Notes: generated by a model from the sequence alone, not told the origin. 64,000 bases of DNA from Anas platyrhynchos (GCF_047663525.1 NC_092590.1:18970001-19034000), one strand, 5' to 3'. Counted from the stretch's first letter, positions 12,501-23,349 are shown. Translations and numbers: made by a program.

Positions 12501-14790
12501 ATTTCACCCCAGTATGCAGATCCGTGATGTGGCTTCTTTATTGTTGGTATTACTGTGTAATACAGGAACTTCAGCTCCAGTATTCCCCAGAGCTACCACA
12601 TGTAAAACCCCTCCAGACCCACACTTCGTACTTAAAGGAACATCGGGACGCCAGTCCCCTTCACCATTAGAGGCAGCAGTTGTGGGGGACCTGCCAAACG
12701 TTCATTTCTGCTATTTTGGCATTTGACAAGTAGTGCTTTGCTTTGAGGTAGCAGGAGAATGCAGTGTGCAGGGGAGGCTTTTTTTTTTTTTTACATCAAC
12801 TTTTGCCATCAGTGAAGCATTCCTGATGCTGTGATCCTGTTTATTTTTGGTGGTGGGACACCAGCTTGCACAAGATCATCCCACGTTTGTTTCCTCATCA
12901 CCTGTGATGCAACTCCTTTCAGTTTTGCCTCCTTTCCTTTATTCACCACCTGCACAGATGGTCCTGAAGTTACAGCCCCAGTTTCCCTCAGGGAAGTTGC
13001 TTGGGTGCCTACATTACGCCAGCAGTCAGGAGTGCTGCTGATAATCTAAGGTTTCAGTGAAGCAGGCACCCCTGCCCCTCTCAAAAGCTGCATTTGGGTA
13101 CTTTTTGTTACTGCTACCCTGCCTGGGCTGGATCCCATAATTGCCATGAGCCATCCCTATCTGCTGCACTGAACTAATAGCATTGTACACCACTTTCTGA
13201 GGGCTGGTAGTAATTTGGCAGGTTCTGCTTATGGTATTAGAACTGCTGCACACAACCACTGATGGAATGTAGGTGCAGTAATATCCTGCCCGTCAGGATC
13301 CCTGGTATTTTGTAAGTGACCATATCCTTATTGATCTGATCATCACTGGCCATAGGGTTTAACAGCCCTTTTTCACCCATAAGTTAGAGGACAGATGCAG
13401 CCCTGCTATCCCAAGCTCACAAAACCCTTTCTTAGTGCTGATGTGCACCGTGGTGGTGCTCGGGCAGTTGATGTGGGAAATCTTTGCCATGCACAGTCCC
13501 TCTCACCTCCCTTAGGAAGCATTTCATGGGAACGCTTCTTTCCCAAGGTGGGATCTGATTTCTCCAGCTAGGACAGCAGAGACTTTCCACTGTGCTGTAC
13601 AGGCTGGAGAGAAGGCTCGGGGCCAAATCTGCTGCTGGCCCGATCCCATGAGGGAGAACTTGACTCTGTTGACTTCCAGGCTCTCTCTGCAGGAACAAGC
13701 TGTCTTTTACCTTACTTTTTTTCTACTCAATTTCTCAGATTCCTCTACTTCTATGCTTTTTTCATCCTAAGTTGTTGGCGATAAGGCCTGATGACAGAGA
13801 AGCGTGCTGTTTTCGGGGCAGCACATCTGTGTGCCTCAGACCCCCACAGAACCGCAGTACAGACACGTACTCAAGTCTTTTCCTGACTGAGCATACTGCC
13901 ATAATTTCGGGATGGGACCACGCTTCGAACCCAAACAATCTGGAGCTGGTTCCTGGCAAAACCTTTTGAAAATAGGAGCAGCAAATGGCCTCTTGCCTGT
14001 TGTTTGGTAGATCACCACGTGCGTGCCTCAACATGTGTCGTTGGGTTACTCGCTCATCCTCGGCCCGCCTAGGAGCCAGGACCATCTGTTTGGGCTCTGT
14101 TTCTTTCTTCTGGAAACCAGATGGAAAAACTATTTTCCGGCTTCATTCGAATATAATAATTTCCAGTCCAATGTTGACTGGCTGGCTGTCATGGGCCGTG
14201 CTTAGTCCCAGAGCAATCCCTCATCTGTCACACAGCTGTAGCGTGTATGTCAGGGCCTGGCCCAACACCCTGTTAAAAGAAGGTTTTTGTGATGTCTGAA
14301 GGATCTGACTTGGGCTTGAAAACCCATGTTTGCTGAAGTGCAGGGAGACCTCGTGGTGCCCAGCTTTGAGCTGTCTGCATTTCAGAAACGTCCAGGCACA
14401 GCTTTCTGCAACAGAGACCACGTTCACGTGATGAGAACTGGACATCTGCAGTCAAGTCCCCCCAGTACTACTTCTGAAAAAAGCTTTAAGGTGAAACATG
14501 AAGGCTCCAACCACGTGCTTGCAGGGTTGGTTGTTCCATACTTCTTCCCCCTTAGATTTTTTTTTGATCTTTTGCTTGTCATGTAGGCTAGAGTAGAGCT
14601 CAGTTGGGAGGTTCAATTTCTTTTTAGTTCTGTAATTCATCTGCATGCCCACCCACCGTAGCAGGTTGCTGGTGTTGGCTCTCCCAGCTTTCCTTGATTA
14701 TTTTTTTTTCCATTTTGGGTTCTGTTATTGCTAACTTCTTTTTGTCCTTTTTTTTTTTTTTTTTTAACTTGCAGTGCAAGCTTCACATAA
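404..14790 (+). CDS. SEPT11: Septin 11, C-terminal half (five coding exons; 5' part outside window)
   Basis: Septins are GTP-binding proteins that assemble into hetero-oligomeric filaments at membranes and on the cytoskeleton. The joined exons 404-500, 2157-2325, 5902-6034, 7039-7226 and 14775-14790 stay in frame and give the last 200 residues. The first two exons carry the end of the GTPase domain and the septin-unique element ([20 protein letters not shown], then [14 protein letters not shown]). The next two are highly charged and heptad-like ([28 protein letters not shown]), the C-terminal coiled coil used for septin pairing. Assignment to SEPT11 rather than SEPT6, SEPT8 or SEPT10 rests on the remembered human tail, in particular [20 protein letters not shown] and the NASFT end. 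All intron borders are GT...AG. Upstream exons (P-loop, G3, G4) are not in the window. Confidence 0.95.
501..2156 (+). other. SEPT11 intron
   Basis: Intron between the GTPase-end exon and the septin-unique-element exon. It has a gtatgt donor and a ttgtttgcag acceptor. I see no further exon or recognisable repeat in it; open frames here are short and unconvincing. Confidence 0.85.
2157..2325 (+). CDS. SEPT11: SEPT11 coding exon: septin-unique element
   Basis: Starts after acceptor ttgtttgcag (AG at 2155-2156) and encodes [20 protein letters not shown] through TDPDSKPF. This is the conserved septin-unique element that forms part of the filament interface. It ends in phase 2 before the donor gtagga at 2326. 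Confidence 0.95.
2326..5901 (+). other. SEPT11 intron
   Basis: A 3.6 kb intron with donor gtagga and acceptor tgttttgacag. It has mixed composition, and I recognise no repeat family or embedded gene. Confidence 0.8.
5902..6034 (+). CDS. SEPT11: SEPT11 coding exon: start of C-terminal coiled coil
   Basis: Follows acceptor tgttttgacag. Completes a Ser codon, then encodes [20 protein letters not shown] and onward to ELKEAEKD, ending in phase 0 before donor gtgagt. Alternating Lys and Glu with hydrophobic heptad positions mark the coiled coil. The run is close to identical to the human SEPT11/SEPT6 sequence that I recall. Confidence 0.95.
6035..7038 (+). other. SEPT11 intron
   Basis: 1.0 kb intron, donor gtgagt, acceptor tgccctggcag. 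Nothing else recognised in it. Confidence 0.85.
7039..7226 (+). CDS. SEPT11: SEPT11 coding exon: end of coiled coil
   Basis: Encodes [20 protein letters not shown] through [20 protein letters not shown] to DKDKK. It ends in phase 2 at AA before the donor [20 protein letters not shown] separates SEPT11 from SEPT6, whose equivalent I remember as LKKLHQDEKKKLED. The donor contains an in-frame TAA, so intron retention gives a protein one residue past the exon (see 7227-7230). Confidence 0.95.
7227..7230 (+). promoter_or_regulatory. Splice donor that is also an alternative stop codon
   Basis: The donor GTAAGC follows AA at 7225-7226. If the intron is retained the reading frame runs AAG TAA, ending the protein with Lys and stop at 7228-7230. 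If it is spliced, AA joins T at 14775 to make Asn and the last five residues become NASFT. Confidence 0.8.
7360..7365 (+). terminator. Candidate intronic polyadenylation signal
   Basis: AATAAA lies about 130 bases past the intron-retention stop at 7228 and is followed by a T-rich stretch. This would allow a short SEPT11 transcript ending in the last intron. Usage is inferred only. Confidence 0.4.
10585..10842 (-). pseudogene. Minus-strand open frame, possibly retroviral debris
   Basis: An 85-codon open frame, with codons continuing a little upstream, reads [20 protein letters not shown] and onward. It lies just beyond the CR1 and in the same orientation as the retroviral remnant at 11581-13330. 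I do not recognise the family. The link to the retrovirus is only by position, orientation and style. It could be chance. Confidence 0.25.
11111..11578 (-). mobile_element. CR1 LINE fragment, 3' end
   Basis: The plus strand reads as the reverse complement of the avian CR1 3' region. It begins AATCATAGAGTCATTCAGG, continues through TTGGAAAAGACCTCTAAGAT and CCAGGGATGGTGACTCAACC, then AGTAAAGAAATTTCTCCTAA, and ends in a frame [20 protein letters not shown] from the end of the reverse-transcriptase ORF. The element is therefore on the minus strand and 5'-truncated, as most CR1 copies are. It interrupts the retroviral remnant region at about 11580. A short CATCTA repeat expansion lies inside it (11210-11243). 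Confidence 0.9.
11210..11243. repeat. Imperfect CATCTA repeat inside the CR1
   Basis: Several imperfect copies of CTACAT/CATCTA sit where CR1 copies usually have a single such unit, so this looks like a local expansion after insertion. Confidence 0.6.
11581..12330 (-). pseudogene. Broken retroviral reverse transcriptase
   Basis: Recognisable landmarks on the minus strand are YRELNK (12256-12273), the catalytic box written YIND at 11971-11982 where active enzymes have YxDD, and a thumb/connection-like stretch [20 protein letters not shown] just after. At least one frameshift lies near 12308 and others follow 12250. The first catalytic Asp of the box is Asn. Confidence 0.75.
12480..12720 (-). 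pseudogene. Broken retroviral aspartic protease
   Basis: A minus-strand frame includes GNTGAEVPV, with NTGAEV at 12567-12584. This matches the DTGA active-site loop of retroviral proteases with the catalytic Asp changed to Asn. It lies just upstream (minus-strand sense) of the reverse-transcriptase remnant, as expected. Confidence 0.6.
13026..13330 (-). pseudogene. Gag-like remnant
   Basis: Minus-strand frames here lie upstream of the protease remnant. One ends in a GRGACFTE context that could be the start of a degraded zinc knuckle. Assignment rests mostly on position; in-frame stops are present. Confidence 0.35.
14748..14765 (+). repeat. T18 run forming the polypyrimidine tract
   Basis: Eighteen consecutive T bases lie 9 bases before the splice acceptor of the last SEPT11 coding exon. 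Length variation of this run could affect splicing. Confidence 0.9.
14775..14790 (+). CDS. SEPT11: SEPT11 terminal coding stub (NASFT, stop)
   Basis: After the acceptor aacttgcag the exon reads T GCA AGC TTC ACA TAA. With AA from 7225-7226 this gives Asn-Ala-Ser-Phe-Thr-stop, exactly the remembered SEPT11 C-terminus. Only 13 coding bases precede the stop, and the rest of the exon is 3' UTR. No ORF caller would find it. Confidence 0.9.
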
Positions 14791-17700
14791 AGCCTGTCCA
14801 GCCAAGGATGTTCCTGCATTCACCTGCTTTTGCAGTAATGTGTCTCTGCCATCTGTTTTTTGGTTTTGTTTTTGTTTTTTTAACATGAATAACTATTAAC
14901 TCATCTAATAACATAGTGGGAACAAGAAGGAAGAAGGGTTGGGTGCAGGACTGTGTGCCTCTGGAAATCCCAGGGGGGTGGGGGTGGAAACAAAACGATA
15001 CCATGGATTTTCCTGGGCAAAACCAGCAGTGATAAATCATTTTTGGCACCAGATCTGAACTGAGAGTCAGGGCTGGAGGTCGGCAGATCCGGGTGAGTGT
15101 CACTGTGCCTACCCAGCTTTCGGAGGGCCGGCTGCCACAGCCCTGTGCTGAAGGGGTCCCCTGGTCCGCAGAAACCAGCCTCAGGGATTTATTGCTATCT
15201 GAGGGTTACAGCTGGCTTCCTGCTGTGGCTAAACCCTGAAGTTTAGTCCGACCCGTATCCCTTCAGGAGCGAGTGTCTTAGAGCAAAACTTGTCCCGCTG
15301 TTGGGGAGGGAGGGAGGGGGGTATGTGTGTGTGTAGGTAACAAAAGTTTAACTCACCTTGCATGCCATTACATTTGCATGATTTATTTTTTTTATTAGCT
15401 ACTGTTTTTGTTGTCTGACCAGATAATATTTGTTGGCCGGGGTTCGTTGTCACCTGCTGGCATATTTTCACAGCCACCCTTCCAGGTCAGTGTAGTGTCT
15501 GCTCGCCGAATGCTGCGGTGGGAACCGAACAGCGCTGCAGGTGCCTGGAGCAGGGACCGTGTCTCGTTCCTGCTTCCCATGCATCACTTCCTTGACCGTA
15601 ACCTCTGAAAACTCACTTAAAATAGTGCCAGGTTTCCCGTGTGCATGATCTTGGCGAGACTTAGCAGTGCTGAGGGAATCAAATGCCCAGGCAGAGGAAG
15701 GCATGTACTCTTCAACATCCTCTTGCTGCCTTCAGGAGCATTATTTACCCACATATTTACAGCATCCAGGTTTTCAAGTCAAGGGAATCCCATTTTATTG
15801 GCCAAATGCTGGTTAACATGAAAGGTTCGAATTAGGATCTCCACCCCTGGAGCAACCAGGGCAGAAAATGTGCTGCATGCCTAGGGTGACTGCCCCGTTG
15901 CCTGAAAAGCATCAGAAAGATAACACGTCAAAGCATGTTGAGGAGAGGCCAGAGGTTTGTTAAACCTCAAAGTGACTTGGCCTTCTCAGAGGGGTGGACA
16001 CAGCAGCCAAGGAGGGGGAGAGGGTGCCTGTCACAGTCACATATCCCCTGAAAAGTGCAAATGAGATATCTAACGTAAGCCAGGCTTCGCTCTTTGGCCA
16101 GCACGGTGCGGAAATCGGTCTGTTTAATGTTTTATTTTCTATGCCATTGCTTTTCGGACAGAGTCTTTCCCTTCCTACCCAAGAAGTGGCGAGCCATGCT
16201 TACCCTATGACTGCTGGATTTCTTTCTCTTCTGCTGATGTGCTGCCAGCATTTCCACTGCTCCTAGCTAGGTAGTCTCCTGTTTCTTTCTTTAAAGCACT
16301 CCTAAAAATAGCTCTCTCCACTTAAGTCTCACACACTGCAGTTCTTTGCTTGTTTCTGGGATGAAATTTCTTGCCTCTCTGAATGTTCTTTAAAAAAAAA
16401 AAAAAAAGAATTATCACTTTTCTGGAGTTTTGGTCGGAGAAATGCATTTGGGGTGTGGCTTTTGGGGCTTTCTGCTTTCTAACCCTCACTGCCTAAACAT
16501 GGCTTAGGGAAGAGGATATCTAAATGCAGTGTCTTGGATAGACGGCAAAAATCAGAGATGAGCAAGCTAGAAATAAAGTAGTTGTCTCTTTTTTCTTCCA
16601 ATCATGCCTCCTGGTCTTGTCAACCACAATGTGCTTCTGTCAGGTTAGGTAGGTTTTCTAGAAGGTCATTTAGCAAAATAAAACTATGGTTCCTGTGACT
16701 TCTGTCAAACCTAACTTTAAAACCTTGAGTTATCAAGGAAGAAATCTGCTGGCGTGGATTTTTTTACAATCCCATTATGTGCTCCTGTCTCAAGCCTGAA
16801 TGCTTGTGGCAATATGTTTTGTTTCAGCTGTCTCTGTGCATGTCTTCTTTTTAATTACCAGCATTTTGTGCCAAGTAAAAAACTTAACTTTAACGTGTGT
16901 TTGTCCTGCTTCATTTAACAGCCTTTCCAAGGGATGTTTGGCAGGGGAGATCAGCTGAGTCGAGCCATTTTTCTTTTCTGACAGAAAGCCATGACCAAGT
17001 GCATTCATGTATTTTTGGTTGGGTTTCTTCCTCCAGCACAAAGCAAGCTGTTTTGGAGAAACTGGGAATAACCAGAAACTTGCAAAAGTGAAAGGTATCA
17101 TTTTGTTTTCTTCTCCAAAGGAGGAATTAATAATGACTTTTTTCTCCTCAAAACCCTGGGCCATGTTTAGCTGGTTATTGCTGCACTTCTTTCCTTTACT
17201 TATGCCTTTTTTCACAGTAGTCCCTGGTTCTGCATGGAGTAAATGATACTCTCAAATCTATTTGGATGTGCTTTCACCTTTGCACGTAAGTACAGTAGTA
17301 AGAGACTCACCCTTTCTGCTCACTACTAACATGAGTAAACCAGGTGTTTTGCTGGGGACTTCTTTTAAGTCCACTTACGTACAAGTGGCATTGTTAAAAC
17401 TATTTAAAAACTTCCTGTAATAACCTGCTTTTGCTGAGATTTTGGGAAAAAAAAATAGCCATAGGAACATGACATCCATCTGCTGTTGAATGTCTGAGTT
17501 ACCCTGCATAGCTTCCCTGCACGCCTCAATCTTGCAAATCGGCTGGTGAAACTGGGGCTGGACAGCCGCACGGTTGCATTGCTCATGAAGCACTGCAAGC
17601 TTTAACGTGCCATTAGACAGCGATGATAACGAGCTGATGATGCTGCACGTCCCTAATAAGGTGGATTTCAAACCTGAGAGTAACACAGACGAGCAGGAAA

Positions 17701-18700
17701 GCACACAGGCATGCGTGTTTCTGGGACGATGACGTTCCCTAGGCACGGAACAAACCCTTGAAGAGAAAAAGGAACAAAATCCAGGTTGTTGAGAGAGGCC
17801 ACGACTGCTCTGTAGGGGTGGGCATGCCACGTGTCTGGCAGTCCACTGAGAAGGTGGACGTCGCCCATAGCTCTCTGGGAAGGCAGGCAGGCGCCCTTCG
17901 AGCTCAGGGTCACTGACTGCATCTCCTTGCTGTGCTGCAGCCTGTGGTGCCGCTGGGGAGCGGGGAAAGCAGCAAAAGGCACCTGCCCCCAGCTCCTCTG
18001 CAGCCCAAAACCTGCAATGCGTGTTGCACCCTCGCTGTGTGTGCTTCTGGCAGCTCGAAGTCGCGCCAAGCAGAGTTACATCTCTGTGTCTCTTTAAGCA
18101 TGCCCTTATTTAACATGACCAGTGTTTCTCCAGGTAGTTGTAATTCTGCTTCTCCTAGAACATCCGAGTGAGAATGGAAATGTCTTTTTGTGTGTGATCA
18201 TATCAGCTGTGTCCATTTGACTCCAGTTACCATTTGCCCTTCTAAGGTGTTAGAAGCGTGTTTCTGTCTCTTCTCCAAGGACCCTGGTTGCATTTGCAGT
18301 ACACGATATCCATGACACTCATCAGCGTGTATCAGCATGGGACTATACAAATATGAAGGGTTTTTTAATTAACGGAAAATAAAGCTGTGAACAGCGGTAG
18401 AAATATTGTATTTGTATACATTTTTAATATCCTGATTGCCTTAAACTATAGATGTAGAACTTTATTACCTTGCTATTTGAAAATAACCCATGTTTGTAAC
18501 TAAATAATTGTGTAACCTACATACAGTGTTAATGCAAATTATATGTATGCATCTGTTAGATATTGTCACTTTATTTGATGTTAAAGTATTTCTTTTTTTT
18601 TTTTTTTGAATTACAAATTGAATAATAACCTCATAGCATAAGCTCAGTTATTTCTTGTATATTCTTTAGGCTACGTACACAAATAGTGCCAACACTTGAA
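14791..18700 (+). other. Probable SEPT11 3' UTR
   Basis: Begins at the stop codon and has no convincing coding sequence. AATAAA motifs occur at 16572-16577, 16677-16682 and 18378-18383. Bases 18350-18660 are strikingly AT-rich and uninterrupted, in the style of a conserved distal 3' UTR. The end point is approximate. Confidence 0.6.
18378..18383 (+). terminator. Candidate distal SEPT11 polyadenylation signal
   Basis: AATAAA in a long AT-rich stretch at the distal end of the presumed 3' UTR. Which of several signals is used cannot be decided from sequence. Confidence 0.4.
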
Positions 18701-21700
18701 GTGGGGAGAGGAAATATATTTTTTACCCAAACGCGTTGGTCTTTGAGTTGCCTTTGTGACTTTGGTTTGCTGCTGCCGTTTCCCAGGTGTGATGGGAGGG
18801 ATGTGAGGACATTCGAGGTTCCCCTACAGGCTGTTTTGTGCCATCAGGCTGTCTCTGTAGACTTGTGCTGGTGTTTGTCAGTGGCTCTGTGTGGCTGCCA
18901 CGAGCCTTCGTGTGTTCCCTGACCCAGGTGCGGTGCCTTGGCGAGGTGCGGGCCCCCGCAGCTCCCGTGCAGCTGGTTTGTATGACACGTCCCCAGCGCA
19001 CTCCTTTCATTCATGGCTTACTTGCTCTAAAATGTTGTTCCTCCTTTTTTTTCTTTCTCTCTGTCTCTCACTTTCTGTTTTTCATTTCAATTCTGAACCT
19101 CTGTTTCTTTTCTTTTCTTTTTTTTTTCTCTTCCTGTAGCTTCTTCTTTATGTAACCGTCATCTTGCCAAAGCCCCCACACCCTCTCTCCCAGCGGACAG
19201 TAGGGCACTGGAAGAGCCTGTGGCTGCGTGGGCCCCCGCCGGGAGGAGAGCCATCTCATTCTTCCATCACGTCTGCCCTCCTCTCCTTCCCTTTTTGTTT
19301 CCCACCTGTGCGTCTGAGGGTGCGCTGTGCTGTGTGTCTCTGTGCGGGCTCGGGCTGCTCCCGGCGCGTTGCCAGCAGAATTGAGGCTACCAAAAATGAC
19401 AGAGGTAACGGCTGGAGGAGGGAGCTTGGCTGTAACGTGAGATGCTGCTCTGGGATTTTTTCCCCTCCCTGTTTTCTTCCCTTCTGCCATAACGTGCACA
19501 TGCTGCTGATGACGAAGAGACTGGCAGACGGGATGCTGGTGAGTGTGCGTAGCCAGAGGGCTTCAGGGCTGCCTCTGAAGCTTGAGTCTGGCTGCTTCGG
19601 ACGCCACAACTTCATCACAAGTACGTCCCGTGCTGCTCTGACGTGTGATGAAAATGCGTCCTGAGACCTGGGGGACTTGTTAGCATGAAGCTGCGTGAAG
19701 CGGAGATGGCTGCTGTTGCATCCTGCTGCACTGAAGGACCTGTCCTGGGCGGTTGAGGCTTTATTATTTTCTAGTTGATCTGCCTCTGTATGAGCAGAGT
19801 AGGAGACTTGTGCAATTGAGCTGCACTGACTTGTGCTTAGATTGACTTCTTTATATTTTTACGAGGTCTAATTAGTGATGATTTTTTTTTCCTACCCTGA
19901 ATGTGGGGTACTCGTTTACTTTGGAAGTGAATACACTCAAAAGGCTTGAAGAGTGCCAAAGCATTGTTCAAGTGTAAAAAGAAAGCTTGCAGGCTTGGTG
20001 TGTGGTGAGCTCTAGCTGGTCTGAGATGGATGGAAGGAGGTAGCCTGCCCCTTCGGATGTTCTTTGTGTGGGGTTGTGCGCTTTTCTTCTGACCAAATAC
20101 TGGTGATTTTCCTCATCTGCAAACTTTAATCAAAGAGTTAACCTCCTCTAATCTGCCAAAGAAAATGTACTATTAAATTGTCTAAGTTTTGCCTCTTCCA
20201 ATTTGTGCGAGAAGCACAGGGTGCCAGGGGTGTTCACCGAACTCAGCTGCCTTGTGTCCAGAAGCACAGCGTTGTTCAGCGCTGCTCAGTGCTGAGGGTT
20301 ACATCTCCTGAGGCTCCCTCCACGGGGGTGGCGATTTTTCTATCACGATAGAAAACCTGTTTGTCCTGGAAACATCTGCAATCAGGTGACTTTATAGATA
20401 CAATGGGAAAGATTATTAAGTATTGGCCTGGCGTGGATGCTGTAACAATTTGTGCTACAAACAGAATTGCATGCTGCTGCCTGATCTGAAGGGATGCCCT
20501 CTTCAGGGTCCCTGCTTCGAGGAGGGAATCCCCTCAATTTTCTGTGAGTCCCTGGACTTTTTTCTTACTTACGATTTGTGGTCTGGGTTTATCTTGTGGT
20601 AGGAGTCTAGCCTGTGAAACACCATTGTTACAGCCTTTCTCCTGAAATGTAGTCACTTACTGTGGAGCTCCTGCTCTTAGCAGGGCACGGGGCTGTTTTT
20701 TGAGCCCTGCCCTGTGCCTGCTCACCCGCGTTGTGCAGTCGTGGGTGGCTCGGCATCATTCACTGCAAGCAAGCAAAAACAAGGTGGCAGGTTTGGGGGG
20801 TTTAGTTCAAAGGAGAGGACATCCAGTGCTGCTGGCCCCACCACCTCACCCGTGTAGCTGTGCCCTGCGACCTTCCGAAAGCCTGTGTGTGACAGGAGGG
20901 AGGTCCAGCTCCGGGCAAAGTGCCCCACTGGGAGTGCTGCAGCATCAGGAAGGTCGGGAGAGGGACAAAACCCTTCTGTTTGTTAACTTCTAAACTCCAG
21001 ATAAAAATATGTAAGAGCTTTATACGATTAGAGAAACAGGCACAAAGCCAATAACTACCACTTATATGAACTGCCTTTATTTTACAGCTCCTAGTCTTGC
21101 TGTGCTGGTGCCTTGAGTCCTGCATGCAGCTCTGGCCTTCGTGTCTCCAGAAGGACATAGTGGAGGTAGCGAAGGGCACTGTAATGATAAATGGGATGGA
21201 GCAGCAGCCGGCCAGGTGAGACCACGAAGGCTAGGAGGCCTCAGTTCGGAGAGGGTAAAGCTGAGATGAGAGAGGATTGGCCCCGCTGTGAGCTGGAGGT
21301 TGCAGCAGATGTCCTCTAGAGGTCCCTTCCAGCCTAAATTTTTCAGAGTGCGTTACAAAGTCCACACAATTGTGCTAGCAGCGGTTCCTACCTGCTGGTA
21401 ACCAAACCAGTGGGACTAGAACCGGGGGGACGCTCGGTCAAGGAGGAGGGAATCTGCTCAAAACATTGAGGAATTTTCTTGCAGAGCAGGGAGCAGATTT
21501 CCAGAATTTGTTGCCTTGGGTGAAGGAGGCAGATCATATCAACAGGAGTTCAAACAATAAATAAACAAACAGGTGAATGCATAAGGAGCAGATCTATGAG
21601 GAATTTTAGGGGGATGAAGCAGGATGAAATTTCTGACATCCCCAATCTGGTTGTGGTAGATGCGGGGCAGGAGGAGGGCAGCGAGCAGCAGGACACGCAG

Positions 21701-23349
21701 GGGCACTGCGGGCAGGGTTTGCGCTGAGACGCGTGTGGACGAGGGACTGGAGCAGAGCTGGGGGGTGACACTGGGGGTGACACCGTGCTGCTTGGCTCGC
21801 TTCCTCCCGCACGCCCAGCTGCTAGGGGAGGAGGTGTCAGCGTGGGGAGGGGATGGCAGCATGGAATGTGTTGTCGGACGGCCCAGAGCTGGGATTTGTC
21901 ACTCACTGTCACAAAATGGCCCCAGCAGAGCTGGAAAGTTCTTCACACAGAAGAGCAAGCGGGTGCCCAACTTTAAAATCACGCTTATGAGCTTAACCCT
22001 TCTGTTGCTGCTGGAGAATAAAAATGGGTTCTAAGGAACTCCCCAAACCCAGGGCTGCGAACAGCTCCCAGGTTGGACGTGCTTCGTGGCACAGAGGGGG
22101 GGTTTTGTGGTGTCGTGCTGCCATGGGCTGGGTCACGGTGTGCCAAAGGAGGGGTCTGGGTTGTCAACCCACCAGCAACTTGAGCAGTGAGGATTTCCCC
22201 CGTGTTTGGTACCTGCAGGTCTCACTTCAGAGACAAAAACACTTCATGAACGGCCCCAGGCTGAGCAGGGTGGAGGAAGTGTGGCAGTGCTTCTCTGAGG
22301 CAGCACTGAAATAGTGGAGGAAATTGCCAGAGGGTTACTGTTAGCACATCTCCCAGGCAAGCACCGCCTGGGCAGAGGAAGGATGAGGTGCTGCACAGCA
22401 CAGAAGGGCGAGCTGGGATTATTGTACAGGTGGCATCAGGAACAAGTGGCAGAGCTCTGCTGAGACGGGGCTGGATGTGTGGCTGCTGTGTGCTCCGGGC
22501 TGCTACCTGGGATCCGAGGGCACCGTGCTGGGTGCTGACATGAGGTTTTGGGAGAGAAGAGCTTTATCCCAGGGGTTTTGAGGGAGATCAGACAGTGGTT
22601 TGGAGCTGCTGTTTCCCTTCCTGCTGCCTGTTCACCTGAGCCACGTACTCTGCTGGGCTCCTGCAGGCCCCTGCTGGAGCAGGCTGGCTCTGTGCTCAGC
22701 ATTCTCAGCAGCATCCATGGCGTGATGCACTGGGGTGCCTGAAGCTCGCGAGGGAACCACACCAGGACTCAGCAGCATCGGGCAGCTTTCCCTGTGCAGG
22801 GAGCCTGGGCAGGGTTCCAGGACAGTCCTGTGCTCTGGCCGTGGGCCCAGCACGCTGTTGAGGGAGCAAGACAATGGCACAGGCACGGGCCATACTGAAC
22901 TTCATCTCCTGGGGGTTTTGGTGGGGAGGAGATGTGCGAAGTGGCTTTGTCCGGCAGTCCGGGTTATTTTTTGTTTGATACCATGAACCCCGGTTAAACT
23001 GCGCTGAGATCCCGCAGCGCTGGGGGATTTCACTAGGGGTGTGCAGGTGGAGCCCACGGGCTGCCCAGCTGGAGAAAACTTGTGAGGAGGAGAAAAGGTC
23101 AGCGACTGGGCCACCACGGGGATGAGAGGAAGGCCTGGAAGGGAGGAAGGGACACACGCCCTGCTCAGAAACACAGACCTGGGAGGTGGTTTCCAGAACG
23201 CGGCCAGGAGGAGAGCTGAAACCCGAGGCGCGCTTCTCACAGCGGACCCAAGCACAACAGAGAGGATGGCTCTGGCACGGAGCTGCTCCCCTGCAGCCTC
23301 CAGGTAAAACTGGTCCTGGACCCGGGTAAAAAGCATGAAACGAGGCTCG
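18701..23349. other. Intergenic region between convergent SEPT11 and CCNI 3' ends
   Basis: Contains a pyrimidine-rich tract at about 19038-19140 and a short CR1-like tail at 21306-21350. Open frames of up to 166 codons (for example 19164-19664) show no family resemblance. I see no gene here. Confidence 0.6.
21306..21350 (+). mobile_element. Possible CR1 3'-end fragment
   Basis: GATGTCCTCTAGAGGTCCCT followed by TCCAGCCTAAATTTTTCAGA resembles the sense 3' terminus of avian CR1 copies. It is short and diverged. Confidence 0.4.

Larger units (their letters stand above)
11581..13330 (-). mobile_element. Degenerate endogenous retrovirus (gag/pro/pol remnant), antisense in SEPT11 intron
   Basis: Reading the minus strand from high to low coordinates gives gag-like frames (about 13330-13030), a protease-like segment (about 12720-12480) and a reverse-transcriptase segment (about 12330-11581), the normal retroviral order. 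Frameshifts and stops break every part. Overall style resembles the class III (ERV-L-like) group, which is inference. No LTR was found beside it, and its 3' side ends at a CR1. It cannot encode functional products as it stands. Confidence 0.75.
7227..14774 (+). other. Last SEPT11 intron (7.5 kb) carrying repeats
   Basis: Donor GTAAGC at 7227; acceptor aacttgcag ends at 14774, preceded by an 18-base T run. The intron hosts a minus-strand CR1 (about 11111-11578), a decayed antisense retroviral fragment (about 11581-13330) and a possibly related minus-strand frame at 10585-10842. The stretches 7366-10584 and 13340-14740 show no recognisable genes or repeats. Confidence 0.85.

Noticed and set aside
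13762..14085. 107-codon minus-strand open frame in the last SEPT11 intron
   Set aside because: Overlapping frames of similar length on both strands and no family resemblance.
19164..19664. 166-codon plus-strand open frame between SEPT11 and CCNI
   Set aside because: No similarity recognised; an acceptor-like site upstream (about 19138) is expected by chance after a long pyrimidine tract.
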